From contig CM055816.1 in the NCBI GenBank assembly GCA_029582265.1, positions 3,068,698 to 3,132,697 on the forward strand: a DNA stretch of 64,000 bases, written 5' to 3'. The notes under the pieces are model-generated. The model searched no databases, was not told the DNA's origin, and was given only the letters and a program-made list of their open reading frames with translations. Source of the stretch: Zoroaster sp. YZ-2022. Lineage: Eukaryota > Echinodermata > Asteroidea > Forcipulatida > Zoroasteridae. Below, piece after piece: positions 42,243 through 54,860 of this stretch; position 1 is the first letter of the stretch, and the number at the start of each line of letters is the position of its first letter. The position numbers and the translations under genes are program-made.

Positions 42243-44756
42243 TCTGTGAAAACAAAGTTTTGAAATTGGCCGAGAAACCTTTAATAAAATAAAAACGATA
42301 AAACCCAAATTTCAAATCGCATAAACCACATTTGGGAATAATTTCAAATAGTTTTTAGAAGATCACTGATTAATTTTATACCATGCCAAACTATACAATT
42401 AGGATAATATAGGAAGCAAGCTAATGATGGTAGTGCCAAGAAGAGCACAGTTTATAACTTGTTTGTTTTTTGTTTCAAAAACAATATATTAATCCAGCAG
42501 AAGTTAGGATGGACCATGTTGTGGGGATGAACAACATGTTTTTTTTTGCAGATTCCATACGAGGATAACATGCTAAATAAGAATCTGCGTGATGACACCT
42601 CATGATTGAGCATTTTGAAATATAGACAATTTATCGATATTTATCAATATAAATATGGAAGTTTTGTGAATCAATGCTACAGAAACTCACAAACTTTAAA
42701 ACTTAGGATAACTAAATTTTAATCTTAATTTCTCTATTAACAACGGGGAAGGTTTTGGTGTATGAGAATCATCAATTATTTTTAATTTATCAATATTTAT
42801 CAATATTGTACAGTGAATCAAAGCCACATACACTCACAAACTTTAATATTTAGGATAACCAGCTGTTTATATTTGTAGAACGAATATCATCATAAAGGCA
42901 AGGGTGGCCAACGTCTAGGGAGGGTGTGAGGGAAAATTGAAGATTTTTGATATTGATTTTTATCAGTATAAACTTTAATGTATGTTGAATAAAAGCAACA
43001 GAAACCAACAAATTTAAATATTTAGGATGATCACTTGTCTATAATTTACGTATGAAACAATCATCTTATAGGTGAAGGTAGGGTAGGAAGGACTGGGGAG
43101 GATGTGGGAAGGGTGTGAGGAGGGGTGGGATGTGGAATATATTCATATAATGTAATCAATCACTGCACTCTAAAAACTAAAGTGTTTTGAATCAACATTT
43201 TATACACTTCTGTCAGGGACAACTCTTTATAAAGTTGAATTCAGCTTTTAAACGTATTCAATTAACATTATTAAAGTTAGACTCGACTTGACTCCGTGTT
43301 ACCGTATTTAAACACTTTCTTTGACTTAAATTAAACTGCGTACAGTGTTGTCACTGACCGAACTATTATATGGTTGATTCAACATTTTAATTTAATAGTG
43401 TGCTAACAAAAACTTGAAAACAACCTTACTCAATTAATAATGTCGTGAAATTAATAGGCAGAAGATAATTGAGCGGGTATAGGAGGGTGTGGAGGAGTAG
43501 AGAGGGGTGAGAAAAGGGGCGGGGAGAGGGTCTGATGCACTGTAAGAAATATTGGGCAAACACGGTTGATATGTTGGTCAACATATCAACAGGTTACACA
43601 GTTGGTTTACCATTGCCAATGTTGGATATTTGTTGCCAAAATATGTGAACAGTTGTGGTAAATACTGACCAATTCTGGGAGAAATAACCTTGCCCAACCC
43701 CATGTTGCCCAACGTTTTTACAGTGTGGGTTGGCGTGACTTTGAAATACATTAAAACTACACAATAAAGGAAAAAAAAACACACAAACTGGGAATGACAG
43801 TGGTTTGCATATATATGTGTCATCCTATTGTGTATATAAAAGGGATTTGAGCAGAAAAACTTGTTTCTATGACCATTTTAATTCTTAATTTTTAGGCATA
43901 TTCAGATTAATATTTGTTAATACAAAGTTATTTCAGACCTGTAATAATTGCTACCTGATTCCTGAGACATACAAATCATCTTATGGGCGAGGGAAAGTTT
44001 GCGGGTGTGAGAAATATCGATGATTTTTAATGTATCGATATCGTCCCTAAAATAGGTAAAAAACAATATTGGTCTGCATCTAGATATACAATTCAGGCTA
44101 TAATTGCCAATTTCAGCTAAATAGTTACACAAAGTTGGGGCTACTAGGGTCAGATTTGGTATTTTGCGTCTTTCCCCACCCCAACTTTTCAAAAACGATC
44201 GATCTCCATCTGAACATGTATGCCATTATCTAATCAAGCAAAACACAATGATGCAAAGTTATACTTCATGACGTCAGAATGCTCATTTTTGCGGCTTCTT
44301 CCACTTTTCAAAGCCCGCCCTCAATGTTGGACCCAAGATAGGTCCAAAGCATCAAAGGATATTGACCTTTTCTGAACCCCGATGCAATATATCATGCTTT
44401 TAACAAAAAGTGTATAATGTGTCCCCCATAGAATCCTTAGCAGCCGGAGTAATACGGTTAATGATACAACATAATAAGCTGAAATTGTTACAGGTTAATT
44501 AATGTATGTCATGTTTCAAAGAGTGTATAAGCATACTCGTATACAGAAGCAGTTTTGTCAATATTGCCAGCATTGTACCTTCCCTTAAAAACACGATTTT
44601 CGAATTAAAATGTGAAACTTAGTTGGTGTAAAGAGGATGACGGTATCAATCTTCCTAAGAAAATAATTTTGTCTGGGGTGATGTTACTTTTAAGAAAAGT
44701 GAAATAATTTCTATTTCAAATTCAGGACTGAATACTCTTTCTTCAATTTCGTGTTA
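42243..44756 (+). repeat. Local duplication, copy 2
   Basis: Counterpart of 39870-41191 with about 1.1 kb of extra sequence in the middle (about 42910-44030). The extra part includes further diverged copies of the TTTAGGATAACCAGCTG block, G-rich GGTGTGAGG segments and the small MITE at 43538. Confidence 0.8.
43538..43725. mobile_element. 188-bp MITE with nested hairpin
   Basis: TIRs of about 21 bp: CACTGTAAGAAATATTGGGC on the left and the complement of CACTGTAAAAACGTTGGGC on the right, followed by AA on both. A perfect 12-bp stem (GTTGATATGTTG/CAACATATCAAC) with a 2-base loop lies near 43565-43590. A target duplication could not be assigned confidently. Confidence 0.75.
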
Positions 44757-46205
44757 GAATGAATAGAGAATATCTGAATGCATTTTAACTATTTTCTGTT
44801 TATATTTACTGTTTATTTTTAAATGTATCTCTTGATTAAAAGACAGTCTAAGCTAAGTAGTTTTTTTTCCAACATTACTAGTTCTGTACCTTCCCTTTAA
44901 GCAGTCACAATCTTCTTTGTATTTCTGATCTTCTGAACGTTGGCAATTTAGTCTGTATTTTGACATTATTTGTCCGTTCATTTTTAGTTGTGTTCAGTAA
45001 ATTTACCCTAAAAAATGTTTTCCCTCAGTTTGAAAATCCTGGCTACGCAACTGCCATTAAGTGAATATATTAATTGATGACGTAGCGTGATAAATTCATA
45101 AATGGTGTTATAATGTTACCCAAGGGTTGTTAAACATGCTTCGGTCAATCGTTTTGAAAATTATCTCATTTGTACGAGGAATGTAAAAAAGTGTTTGGAT
45201 TAAAAACAACATTGCCAGTAAAATAGCAAACCATGTGGAATAGGTTTTCGGTTGTTTAATCTCTTCTTGTTTTATAATCTATATTATTTCACAGCTGGAG
45301 TTAGATTTTAACATAAGCGAATGTGTACACGTAGAATGGAAAGATTCTAAAATCTAAATTGAGATAATTATTGCATTTTCTTGTAGAGTTTGATTTACAA
45401 GTCTAGATAGGTCTATTAAAGGGAAAATATCGTCACAACCGGAGACTTTCAACAGGGCATAGAATCGGTGTCCAATTTTAAGATGAACACAGTGACTGAA
45501 CATTTCTGGCTCATTTATGCAGCAGCAATGGTAATATTACCTTATCATGTGGGGTATTATTTTCAGTCGCATAGTTAATCTAAAACTATCACTCAGAATC
45601 CATGCCCAGTTGATCGTGACGATATTGTCCCTTTAATAATACAGTCAATAAAATGTTATATTCACTGGAGAAATAAAGAGACGGGAAGTTTCTTACTTTA
45701 AGATATATATTTTGAGTGAATCCTCCTTGTCTCATCATGTGTCTATTATTAATGTTGTAGTATAGCAGATTTCATTACTTTCGCTTAAGTATTTGTTGAA
45801 TTTGATATCAAATAATTAACCGGAACATGGATAAAGAGTAGTTAAGTGAAGACAATAAATGTATATCGCCGCGTGATTGGATTGTCATCAGTTTAACAAT
45901 GCTCTGATCAAATGTGTATTGAAAGTAATTTTCCCCTTAAAAAAAAGAAGTGAATTGATTATCAATAAAATTGACGGCGAAACACACTGACAATTACTAT
46001 GTATGCTTTATTAATATTTCTATGTTGGATTTATTGAATTGTTGAATTGTACAATGATATGAGGGATAAAAACAATATCGACGAATAATTTCTAGTTATA
46101 CATTATTTATACAGTTTATACATTGCCAAGGCGTACAGTTGAAATGAAGAGGTTAGTGAACTCATTTATTATGCTATATGTTTGCTTATTTTGGTTCTCT
46201 CTGCG
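44757..46205. other. Non-coding AT-rich stretch
   Basis: No coding domain. It contains dispersed repeat copy 2 (45484-45636) and otherwise no structure that I can name. Confidence 0.5.
45484..45636 (+). repeat. Dispersed repeat, copy 2
   Basis: Matches 33460-33607, including TCATTTATGCAGCAGCAA and GATATTGTCCCTTTAA. Confidence 0.8.
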
Positions 46206-46209
46206 TATC

Positions 46210-46382
46210 CAGTGTGGCAAAAGGGCTACATTATGAAAAGAGGGTGCGCTGGTAAAATGGCGGTACATTGTGAAAAGGTGTCACACTGCAAAAAGGAGTA
46301 CAATTGTGAAACGGAGGCATGCTGATAAAATGGTATACGTTACAAAAAGAGTCACACTGGGTGGATATGTGCGCGCTACAAA

Positions 46383-46430
<48 letters not shown>

Positions 46431-46860
46431 CATTATTATCATTATTACTGCCAAGGTTATAATGTGAAAAGGGGATCACAGCAAATAAGGGTTACATTGG
46501 AAATGTGTGTACACGGTAAATAGGGGTACATGTTAAATAGGGGGTACACTGCCTAAAAAAGGTACATTGTAAATAGGGGTAACCTGCTAAAAAAGGTACA
46601 TTGTAAATAGGGGTAACATGCTAAAAGGGTACATTGTAAATAGGGGTAACCTGCTAAAAAGGTACATTGTAAATAGGGGTAACCTGAAAAAAAGGTACAT
46701 TGTAAATAGGGGTAACCTGCTAAAAAAGTACATTATGAAAAGGGGGCACACTTCTTAAAAAGGGTACATTGCAAGAAAAGGGGAACACTGCCCAAAACTA
46801 GTTATTGTGAAAAGCGGGTACACTGCTTAAAATTAGGGTACATTGTGAAAAACAATAACA
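46210..46860 (+). repeat. Degenerate GGGGTACATTGTAAATA minisatellite
   Basis: A short word built on AAAAGGGGTACA(T/C)TG repeats throughout. In 46555-46725 it settles into a regular unit of about 33 bp with GGTACATTGTAAATAGGGGT and AACCTGCTAAAA (about 5 copies). It is interrupted by a trinucleotide array at 46380-46448. Confidence 0.85.
46380..46448 (+). repeat. (ATT)n microsatellite
   Basis: About 21-23 ATT triplets with two ATC variants near the right end. The apparent poly-isoleucine or poly-asparagine frames are by-products of this repeat. Confidence 0.97.
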
Positions 46861-49170
46861 GATTTCGGTCGTTAGATCAGTGGAAATTATTGTTTGCTGC
46901 TGTCAGTTTTTTTTATATTTATTGTTTTGTATACGAATGAATCACGGACTTTTCACTGATTAAACGACCGGAAAGGGGAAAATGTGATATAATCTTACAA
47001 AATTAGTCTGAAGTTGCCAAACTGCCTTTTCATAAAACGAATCAATGTATATCTTACAATAACAATCTTAATTTACAATATATTGTATTTGTTTTTACTG
47101 AGATCAAAAAATACTCTTTTTTTTGTAGGATCCGTTCACAAATGTTACTTACCCCACAGCACAACGACCAAGAATCTGATCCATTGCAAGGTAGTCATCT
47201 CGTTGAGGATGCGGTGTCCTGGCAACCGATGAAACTAGATGCAATCTCCTCAGGAAATGTAAACAACAAATCTATCCACGATGAAAGAAAGCTTTCTAGA
47301 ACTCAGGGTTTGCGTCTCCTTTCCCTACCGCGCTGGTCCGTTCTAACTGAAACTGCTCATCTCTCGCTCATTGAAAGATATGTGGATATGATGTACATAT
47401 AAAGCTTTATAATTGGTCCTTCCTATAGGCATATAATATGCATATAATATGCATGTGCGCACCGCCTACCTATGGTTGAAACATTATAATATTCATGGCA
47501 TAGGACCACCATCGTTATAATTGACAAAGCACTCAGCATTAACAACAGTAGAAAAAAAGCAAGTCCCATACTTGTTCTAAGTTATAATAATTATATTAAA
47601 GCTAGTATACACTTGTTGTAAAATGTATGTAAATGCATCTATACTAATTTACTAAGATATAATTATGTATAAAAACCAATCTGTTAATGTTTCAGCTTAT
47701 TTCATTGTGTCGTCCAAAAAATAGTGAGAATGCATTCAGGTTATTCGTATTCGTTCATTGAAATTCTGTCTTTGTATGAAAAATTAATTTGGCAATAATT
47801 TCACTAAAATTTTACAAACTTTTACTTACACGCCATTCGTTGTGGGGTACCAAACACAATGGAACAATGGTACCCCACAGAGAATCTTTAGAAATGCTGG
47901 TACCCCACAGGGGAATTCAATAGAAAAGGGATAATAGAACGAAAACAGGGATAATAGAACGAAGCAAAGAAGTACCCCACAAGTGGGCATATGTGAGAGT
48001 GTGTGTGTGTGTGTGTGTGTGTTTTCTCCACAGAGTTGTAACCTCCGGTTCTTTTCAGAACTAATTACTACTCAATAGAGAATTTCACATGGTATCACCG
48101 CAATTAGTCTTGCTTGTTCTCCACTTTGTTGGCGCTTTGCCATTCCCGGTCCACCACTGTACAGGGTCAACAGCTAAACTGTAACAGTCAACATTCAAAT
48201 AATTTTCCTCGTCCTAATTTTGACACGCTTCTTAATAATTATGATTATCTAGATGGTTTTACAAATCACAAAAACACCCGAAAAGAAATTATCGTTTATT
48301 TCCCAAGGAAAGAAATTTCCTGCAATATAATATAGTTGCTATTTTGACTAGGTTTAGAAGAGATCCAGTGAGTCAGTCTGAGGTACGTCATCACCGTGTC
48401 AAATGCAATATTTTCACAAGGTCACTGGCAGATTCAATGTGAGCAAAGAGACTTGTATACCTCCAGGGCCCCCTGAAAATCATGGTTCTCCTCTCCAATT
48501 GCCCACGTCACATTTTCAAACAATCATATAAGTCACGCGACTGCAAAGGGGCCGTAGCCTACTTGTCAATTTACCTTACACTTGTGTGTGTGTGTTCTCC
48601 ACAGAGTTGTAACCACCAGTTCTTTTCAGAACTAATTACTACTCAAGTTGACTGCATCAACCTTGATATTGATATTCTTACAGCAGCTACGACAGTCTTT
48701 TGTCACGTAGAGTTACTGACAGCAAAGTCAATATTTTAGGCAAGCATAACTAACACACTGCGCGTAGTTTCCGTTTCCAGCTTTCCGCATCATTTATTGG
48801 TCATTGTAGCCAGTTGAGGCATGAACTGATCAGCACAATTCTATGTTTTTCTTGATACAATGTAGAATATTCAACTGCAGCCTGTAAATGGCACACTGTA
48901 TACTTGAGTTATTTACATTTCAAGACATTTTCACATAAAACATACTTGATAAATTGATAAACCTCGCTGTGGTATGAACTTGGAAATCTGTCTTGTTACA
49001 ACTGTTCCAATGAGTCAACATTCAACAGCCATCAAAAACCTCTAAGGCATTCGTAATTGTTTTAATCAGACTAAAAATGTACGTATTCCAGTGGAAGTAA
49101 TCATTTGAATTACATATAATGTTACAAATAATAATGTCTGGATTTAACAAAGAATAATTTAATATAGCTG
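46861..49170. other. Mostly non-coding; weak exon candidate at 47128-47190
   Basis: No domain recognised. A T-rich tract followed by GTAG at about 47124-47130 and a TGCAAG/GTAGTC donor-like site near 47190 bracket a short open stretch, which is weak evidence for an exon. A GT microsatellite is at 48000-48022, and there is a palindromic GCATATAATATGC pair near 47429-47453. Confidence 0.35.
48026..48646 (+). repeat. Two local copies of a stem-loop repeat
   Basis: CTCCACAGAGTTGTAACC followed by the stem-loop GTTCTTTTCAGAAC and then TAATTACTACTCAA occurs at 48027-48075 and again at 48598-48646. A third copy of the stem-loop part is at 24666-24693. The stem-loop has the same layout as a histone-mRNA 3' stem-loop (6-bp stem, TTTC loop), though the stem sequence differs. 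Confidence 0.8.
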
Positions 49171-49232
49171 CATTTAAACCTGCGACCTATGGGTTAATGT
49201 GCTGGTTCTCTACCAACTGAGCTATCTAGCCA
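49171..49232 (-). tRNA. tRNA-like pseudogene or SINE head
   Basis: On the minus strand GGCTAGATAGCTCAGTTGGT contains a good A box (TAGCTCAGTTGG), followed about 35 bases later by GGTCGCAGGTTTAAATGC, a degenerate B box. The anticodon stem does not pair properly and the 3' acceptor strand is missing. It is therefore not a functional tRNA but a tRNA-derived relic. Confidence 0.6.
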
Positions 49233-50835
49233 GATGTTGGAGGTCGCCGATCCCTATTGATCAATATCTTTGTTTGGGGCTCTCGTCAGAAGTCATGTAA
49301 CCACATAATGCCGTGTAGCCAGTGATCACGCCCCATGTTACGATACAAAATAATATATATTTTATTTTGTATATTCTATATTCTAAGTGTTATTCAAGTA
49401 TTGACTACATTGTTATGTTTAGCTCTTTCTTATACACTGTAAACATTATTTGCACTTCATTCATCACTATTTTGTCACGACAAAAATGAGGTGCATAATA
49501 AGAGCATTTGAGGCACTTGAGGTGCTTAATATTTGACGCATGATCGATACATTATTAGTGACTTTAGACCAATACTATCTTGTCCCAAAATAACTGCCAT
49601 AGTGCAGACACTTGAGGAACCTCAACCGAACTATCCTTATTTTATTCTATACCTGAGCTACAATATTAAATGTAAATGGAAAATGGAAAATCGAAAATCA
49701 GAAACAAATGGGCACATGCTTTGAAGCTTAAAACAGATGATGTTTTATTTTATCAGGTGTAAACATCATAAAATCTGAACATTGATAGATCTAAGAAATA
49801 AAAGGCAAAACAAATTTGCTTGGAAAATGAATTGGAGAGGGGCTTGGGTGATGATACTGGCGATAGGTTAATTGAGGTGGTACAAATACACGTCTGTGCT
49901 CTCGAATAGTCTTATTGTAAAGCCATCCCCGCCCCTCCCTGTCCATTCCCTATCCTCTTGAGGGCCAAACGATCGTACAAAAAAAATCTCGATTTGGACA
50001 CGTTGAATAATATACCGAGAGTTCTTCTATACGACTCAGGCATTTCATGTGGTAAAAACCTATACAACAAACACATAAGCAACTAACAAATAATACAACA
50101 ACCAACACATGAATAGAAAGGACTTTACAATAAATAGGAACATTTGATTATCTCTATCAACTCACGTACCTTTTCACAATGTTCATAAAGGTTTATTTCA
50201 CTTACATATTTCTTACCACAGTGGGTTTGTTTGTAACTGAAATAGTTATTAATGTTATCTTTTATTTTCGTTTTATTTGTTGATATGCTTTATTATGTTT
50301 AATATTTATTGATCACTTTAATGTTATCTTTTGAAGTCCATTTTAATTCCCAGGGCAATGAGGGAGACTACATATTACGTGAAAGGGTTACCCTGAAAAA
50401 AAATCAGAAATAAATAAATAAAATACAACCTGGGAAGCAGCAATCTGGGGATCACTAGAAGAGGATGCGATTTTTGTTATTATAAAATTAGATCAAACCA
50501 CAATAATTTTGCATACTTTCAGCAGGAGCACTTACGGAATATATACAGGCAGCGCTGAGGTTTGTTCAAAAAGAGACACATCTCTAGTTTGATGTACTAT
50601 TACCTTGTTTACAACAAAAGAAAAATAAACATCTTTATAACTTAACACACAACTCAGTTTTGCTGTCCCGATGTAATTGTAGACAGATATATCAACGTAA
50701 TTATCTTTGGCAAGGACTACAATATCCGCCCAATCAATTGATATTTCTGAGCTATTCGTATCTGAAACAGAAAATTCCGAGGCATGTGCGTGTTTCTTCG
50801 TGTACACGTATATGTACATGTATGTGTCTATGTGA
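49233..50835. other. Non-coding stretch
   Basis: No recognisable coding domain or RNA. A 127-codon minus-strand frame at 50532-50915 has no motif and overlaps a diverged DNA repeat. Confidence 0.45.
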
Positions 50836-50839
50836 GTAT

Positions 50840-51500
50840 ATTCGAGCGAGGTCCCCAGGGTTCCCGTCCCGATGTCCGGACTGGTTCTGGCCGTGCTAGC
50901 AGGGTGAGAAAACAAAGAACAAGTTACTTGTTAACTATATGTATGGTAGCCATCAGCACTAGATCAACAACAAAACATTCCCGAAAACGTCTTTCCAATT
51001 ACAAAATGAGATAAACTTTTATTTTAACTTTTTATTTAAAAATAATAATTAACATTTATTTTATTAATGGAAAAACAAAATTATTAAGAGGAATAACGAA
51101 ATCAACAAATTTAATACATTTTCCACAGGGGGAAGTTTGAAAGGGGCTTTCCAAACCATTCATCACACCTGCATCCATACACAGTGTGGTAGTTTCACAC
51201 ACTGTAGCCAGTGTACGTAAACGTCTTCAGCGAAGCCGTCGAGGTCTCCGGGGTTCCCCAGTGCCCGGACTGACGCTTGCTGCGCTGGCAGGCTGAGAAA
51301 ACGCCGGTGTTCAATTTGAAACGATATGTAATCATATACATAACAAAAAAATTACCAAAAATAATCTCTTCTTAGAAAAACTGATCACTCTGAGAAGAGC
51401 CATCAACATTATATATTGCAAGTCGGGCTCTAAAAACCTATTTCCAATGACATAATGAGATCAATTTGTATTTCAACAAGAAATTAATAAACATTTAATT
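50840..51500. repeat. Diverged tandem duplication of about 380 bp
   Basis: The block beginning GAGCGAGGTCCCCAGGGTTCCC (about 50845) with GTCCGGACTG and GAGAAAAC, followed by an AT-rich tail with ATGAGAT and TTTATT, recurs from about 51228 (GTCGAGGTCTCCGGGGTTCCC, CCCGGACTG, GAGAAAAC, same tail). Indels between the copies are not multiples of three, so duplicated coding exons are unlikely. Confidence 0.65.
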
Positions 51501-52740
51501 TATTAATTGAAGAAGAATTTTATTGCCCTTTTTCATTTGTAAGCACAATAATTAATTTTATCAATACAAATTCTTTGGAAATAGATTGTGAAGTAAATGA
51601 ATTAAAGTAAATATTTGGAAATCCTAAATAAAATAAATGTTAATCATATATAGAGTACATTACAAAAGACTCAGTGAGAGGATGGATCATGATATTAAAA
51701 TAAATGTATACCCTACATGAAGACTGCATCACAGTTATTTGTTTAGGGGGTTCACTTTATCCATTTTATTATAGGTTTTTCAGATGAATTAAAAACATTC
51801 AATTTAATACCCGACTCATTCAATTTGATATGAAAATTAATGCTCCTTTACATCATCATTCAATCAGCAAAAAGATACATTCAAATTCATAAGTTGATCA
51901 TTCTGTCGTCATTTTATCAAACTAATTGATAAAATAAGTACGTTCTAATTGAAAGTGTCGTTAGGTTCATTCAATTTCAAAAGAACCAGTCACAAGCGAT
52001 TGATCAAAATAACGAACTACATTTAAAACCTGATTTACACAAATCACAATAATACAAGAAAACAACAAATAGTTATTATTTTAAGGACTATGTCAGAATA
52101 ACTGATATGATGGGCTTAATCACTAACCATTCTCAAATTCAACAAGATCTCTTGTCAACCAAATCCTTCCATCCTATAGGTGTAATAGACCTTTAATTTA
52201 ATAAACCGCAGCCATCTTTGCTTTCCTGTACGCAAGTCTATGAGAATCAGAATGAGGCACGTGTACAACTGAACCAGTAGACAGGTTCCTTACAATGTGA
52301 TGGTTCCAATCATAACGATATCTCTACAGCCTGTAGATAGCGAACGTGACTATGTGTGTGAGGAACAAACAATACACAATGGGTAATTATTATTCCACTG
52401 GGGGTAAAACGATAATGTAATACAGAGGTGGATCCTGGGTGTCGATAAAGGGGCGGGGTTACACTGCCAAACAAGGAGGAAAACAAATAACGTATGATAA
52501 ATAACGTATGTACAAAGAGTGCAATTCACCATTTTCATTGTCATGGAAGTAAATTTATACGCTAATTACGTGTTCTCTTTATTCCCACCCTGAATCCACC
52601 TCTGTTATCGAATGAATAAAACTGATGAAACAATAACAGCAATAAAGAGTGGGCTGTATACCCGTTCGAGTCATCGTATTTTGTCAGTGAGATAGTATAT
52701 GTTTTCCCGGCCAATTTCAAAACCGCCGTTTTAGTGATCC
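51500..52740. other. Non-coding AT-rich stretch
   Basis: No gene seen. It holds a partial copy of the 41.3-kb repeat family (about 51930-52020). AATCAAAC at 52741-52748 is the left target duplication of the hAT element. Confidence 0.5.
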
Positions 52741-52748
52741 AATCAAAC

Positions 52749-53711
52749 CAGTGGCGCACCCAAGGGGGGGGACTCGCGCCCGCCCCCCCCCCCCCCCCCC
52801 CCAAGGGCCCGCTGATGTTTTATTTTATTTTTTTTAAAGAAGGGGCCGGGAAAGAGTGCACAATCTGAGCCCAAGTCTTGTCTACAGAGGAGTTCGGCAA
52901 GGAGTAGGGCAGTGGTACAAGGGATGGGGACTCAGGAGACTCAAGCTCCCCTCCAAATGTTTTCCATTTATTCCACTCACTATTATATTTTACGGCGTTG
53001 CGTATGCATGTGCATGTAAGCTTGAAGGGCCACCAGTATATATAACAAGCATTTTTAGACATTCTCCCCCTGCCTGCCATGGTGCACCCTGATCAGGGAG
53101 CAGCTTTACTTAATTTTATTTTCATTTTCTGTTGTCCGTTTCTCTTGTTGAGGTCGTTGACTGTCGTTGAGGTTACTCGTAAATGTTTTTTTAAATTTAA
53201 ACACGCCCGCATTATAATCAACTCTTTCCAGTTTGTACACAATGGCCCAGGATCGGGTTTTAATTTACAAAGATTATGCGACACTGTTTTAGCAAACACC
53301 GATTGGATAATATTGGGATTTGGTTTTGCCGCCAAATTCGTGTTTGAGAAAATTTAGCTCCGCCCGGAATGATCACAAACTTTACGTCCGCGCAATGAAA
53401 ATATTTAAATATAGAAATCTTGCAGACGAAACAATTAGCTCAAGTTCTTTACATCAAGAGGAGGAAATTATATGGAAGGTAAAACCCTACGAGTCTGAAT
53501 CATGTCATAATGTCTTCTTTTTATGACTAGAAACCACCAGGAAACATTTAACATGTGCCGTAGGTTCACTGACGAGCACGATTAGGGACATGGCTACAGC
53601 CGCGCCAGCGGTTATGGTTTGGGTCCGCCATGTCTCTCCCCCATATTGGATTTAAAAAAAAAAAAAAATTTGAGCCCCCCCCCCCCCAATAACATCCTGG
53701 GTGCGCCACTG
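52749..53711. mobile_element. Non-autonomous hAT element, 963 bp
   Basis: TIRs CAGTGGCGCACCCA (left) and the complement of CAGTGGCGCACCCAGGAT (right), flanked by a perfect 8-bp duplication AATCAAAC (52741-52748, 53712-53719). CAGTGGCG ends and 8-bp duplications are diagnostic for hAT. Homopolymer C tracts lie just inside both ends. Short internal frames, such as 53079-53357, have no hAT dimerisation domain or zinc finger. It therefore depended on a transposase from elsewhere. Confidence 0.93.
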
Positions 53712-53859
53712 AATCAAACTAGGTTTTTTGTTTACTCTGTTATGTTCAAATTCATTTGTAAGCAATCATTATTTCATTCATATCATACTCAACTGCGTTT
53801 AATTAGTTCTATTTCATTTTTTGGCATTCATGAATTCAATTATATCATCCTGAAATTTG

Positions 53860-54860
53860 ATGTTTAGCATCTTTTGCGATTGATGCAATCAAATTAACAG
53901 TTATCTATGCGCAAAGGATTTTGTGGAAATTTATTATCGCTTTCGTTTATGAGCAATCAGTTTCATCTTAAGAGTATTCAAACCTGACCTTGGCAAATTT
54001 CAGTGAGTTTTCCGATGATTTCTTCAGATGTGAGTTATGAAAGTCACTAAGGTCTATCTTTTTTCGAAACTTCTTCTTTTGTATTGCTATCCAATTTCAT
54101 GATTTTTATTCTAATGTAAAACAAAATCAACTGGTACGAAACAATAACTGATTTGTTCCACTTTGCAATATTTCCACCTCAATCTTCCGTTCCCCGAAGT
54201 TTAACTTTCTTTCCTTTATTGCCCTCGTTATTTTGCTTTCTTTTGCCTGTAATCTCCTGCCTGTAATCTCCTGTCTCGCTATGCAAATGAGACAGTTAGG
54301 AATCTGTCTAAAATCTCATACATTGTTCGAATTTCTGATAGGGATGGGTAGGCTATTCCATAAACGGGGGCGGCAATGGTAAAGGCCCTGTCACCAGCCT
54401 GTTTACGTGATTTGTGCACAACAAGGGTTTCACCATCAGAAGAACAAAGGGAGTATGAATAGTTCTTGGTTATGAGCAGAGAAGAGAGATAACCTGGTGG
54501 AGAGTGTTTCAATGATTTGTAAGTGTGAACCAATGTGCGGAACTGAATACCTTGGGCGTAATTGTTTGAGCAGATGAGCGGTGTAGGTGTGTTTATGCTT
54601 CTGAAAGACAAGCATGGCACATCTGTTTTGGAGACGAGATATATCTTTCTTAGCAACACCGTTCAACAGACAGCAGCAATAGTCCAGCTTGGAGAGAATC
54701 AGGGCACAGACTGCATTGTGACAAGCATTAGAGTCAAGAAATTTCCTGATCCAACTAAGAATTAAAAGTAAAAATGTGCGAATGAATGGCAATTGATGAC
54801 ATTTTTGATCAACCACTTGTGACTGGTTCTGACGGAATTTAATGAACTTAGTGACACTTT
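53860..54860 (-). repeat. Inverted copy of the 41.3-42.1 kb repeat, split by a LINE
   Basis: Reverse complement of 41330-42090 in two parts (about 54770-54860 and 53860-54240). The LINE remnant at 54279-54780 lies between them, which suggests it inserted into this repeat. Confidence 0.75.
54279..54780 (-). pseudogene. L2/CR1-like LINE 3' remnant
   Basis: Minus-strand reading gives IRKFLDSNACHNAVCALILS, then KLDYCCCLLNGVAKKDISRL, typical of the region after the RT domain in L2/CR1-group LINEs. In a shifted frame come FRTLVHTYKSLKHSPPGYLS and a Gly-Asp-Arg-Ala-Phe motif (AGDRAFTIAAPVYG), ending near 54279. At least one frameshift (about 54560) separates the halves. Only the C-terminal end is present, the usual 5' truncation. 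Confidence 0.85.

Noticed and set aside
46231..46479. Poly-Asn or poly-Ile protein
   Set aside because: Translation of the ATT microsatellite.
47014..47402. Small host gene
   Set aside because: Splice-like signals are weak and the product has no recognisable feature; kept only as a weak exon candidate.
49171..49232. Functional tRNA gene
   Set aside because: Anticodon stem and acceptor do not pair; B box is degenerate.
50840..51500. Tandemly duplicated coding exons
   Set aside because: Indels between copies break frame and each copy has stops; treated as a DNA repeat.
54279..54659. Host gene with a GDRAF motif
   Set aside because: The motif and its neighbours match the C-terminal part of L2/CR1-type LINE proteins and the frame is broken.
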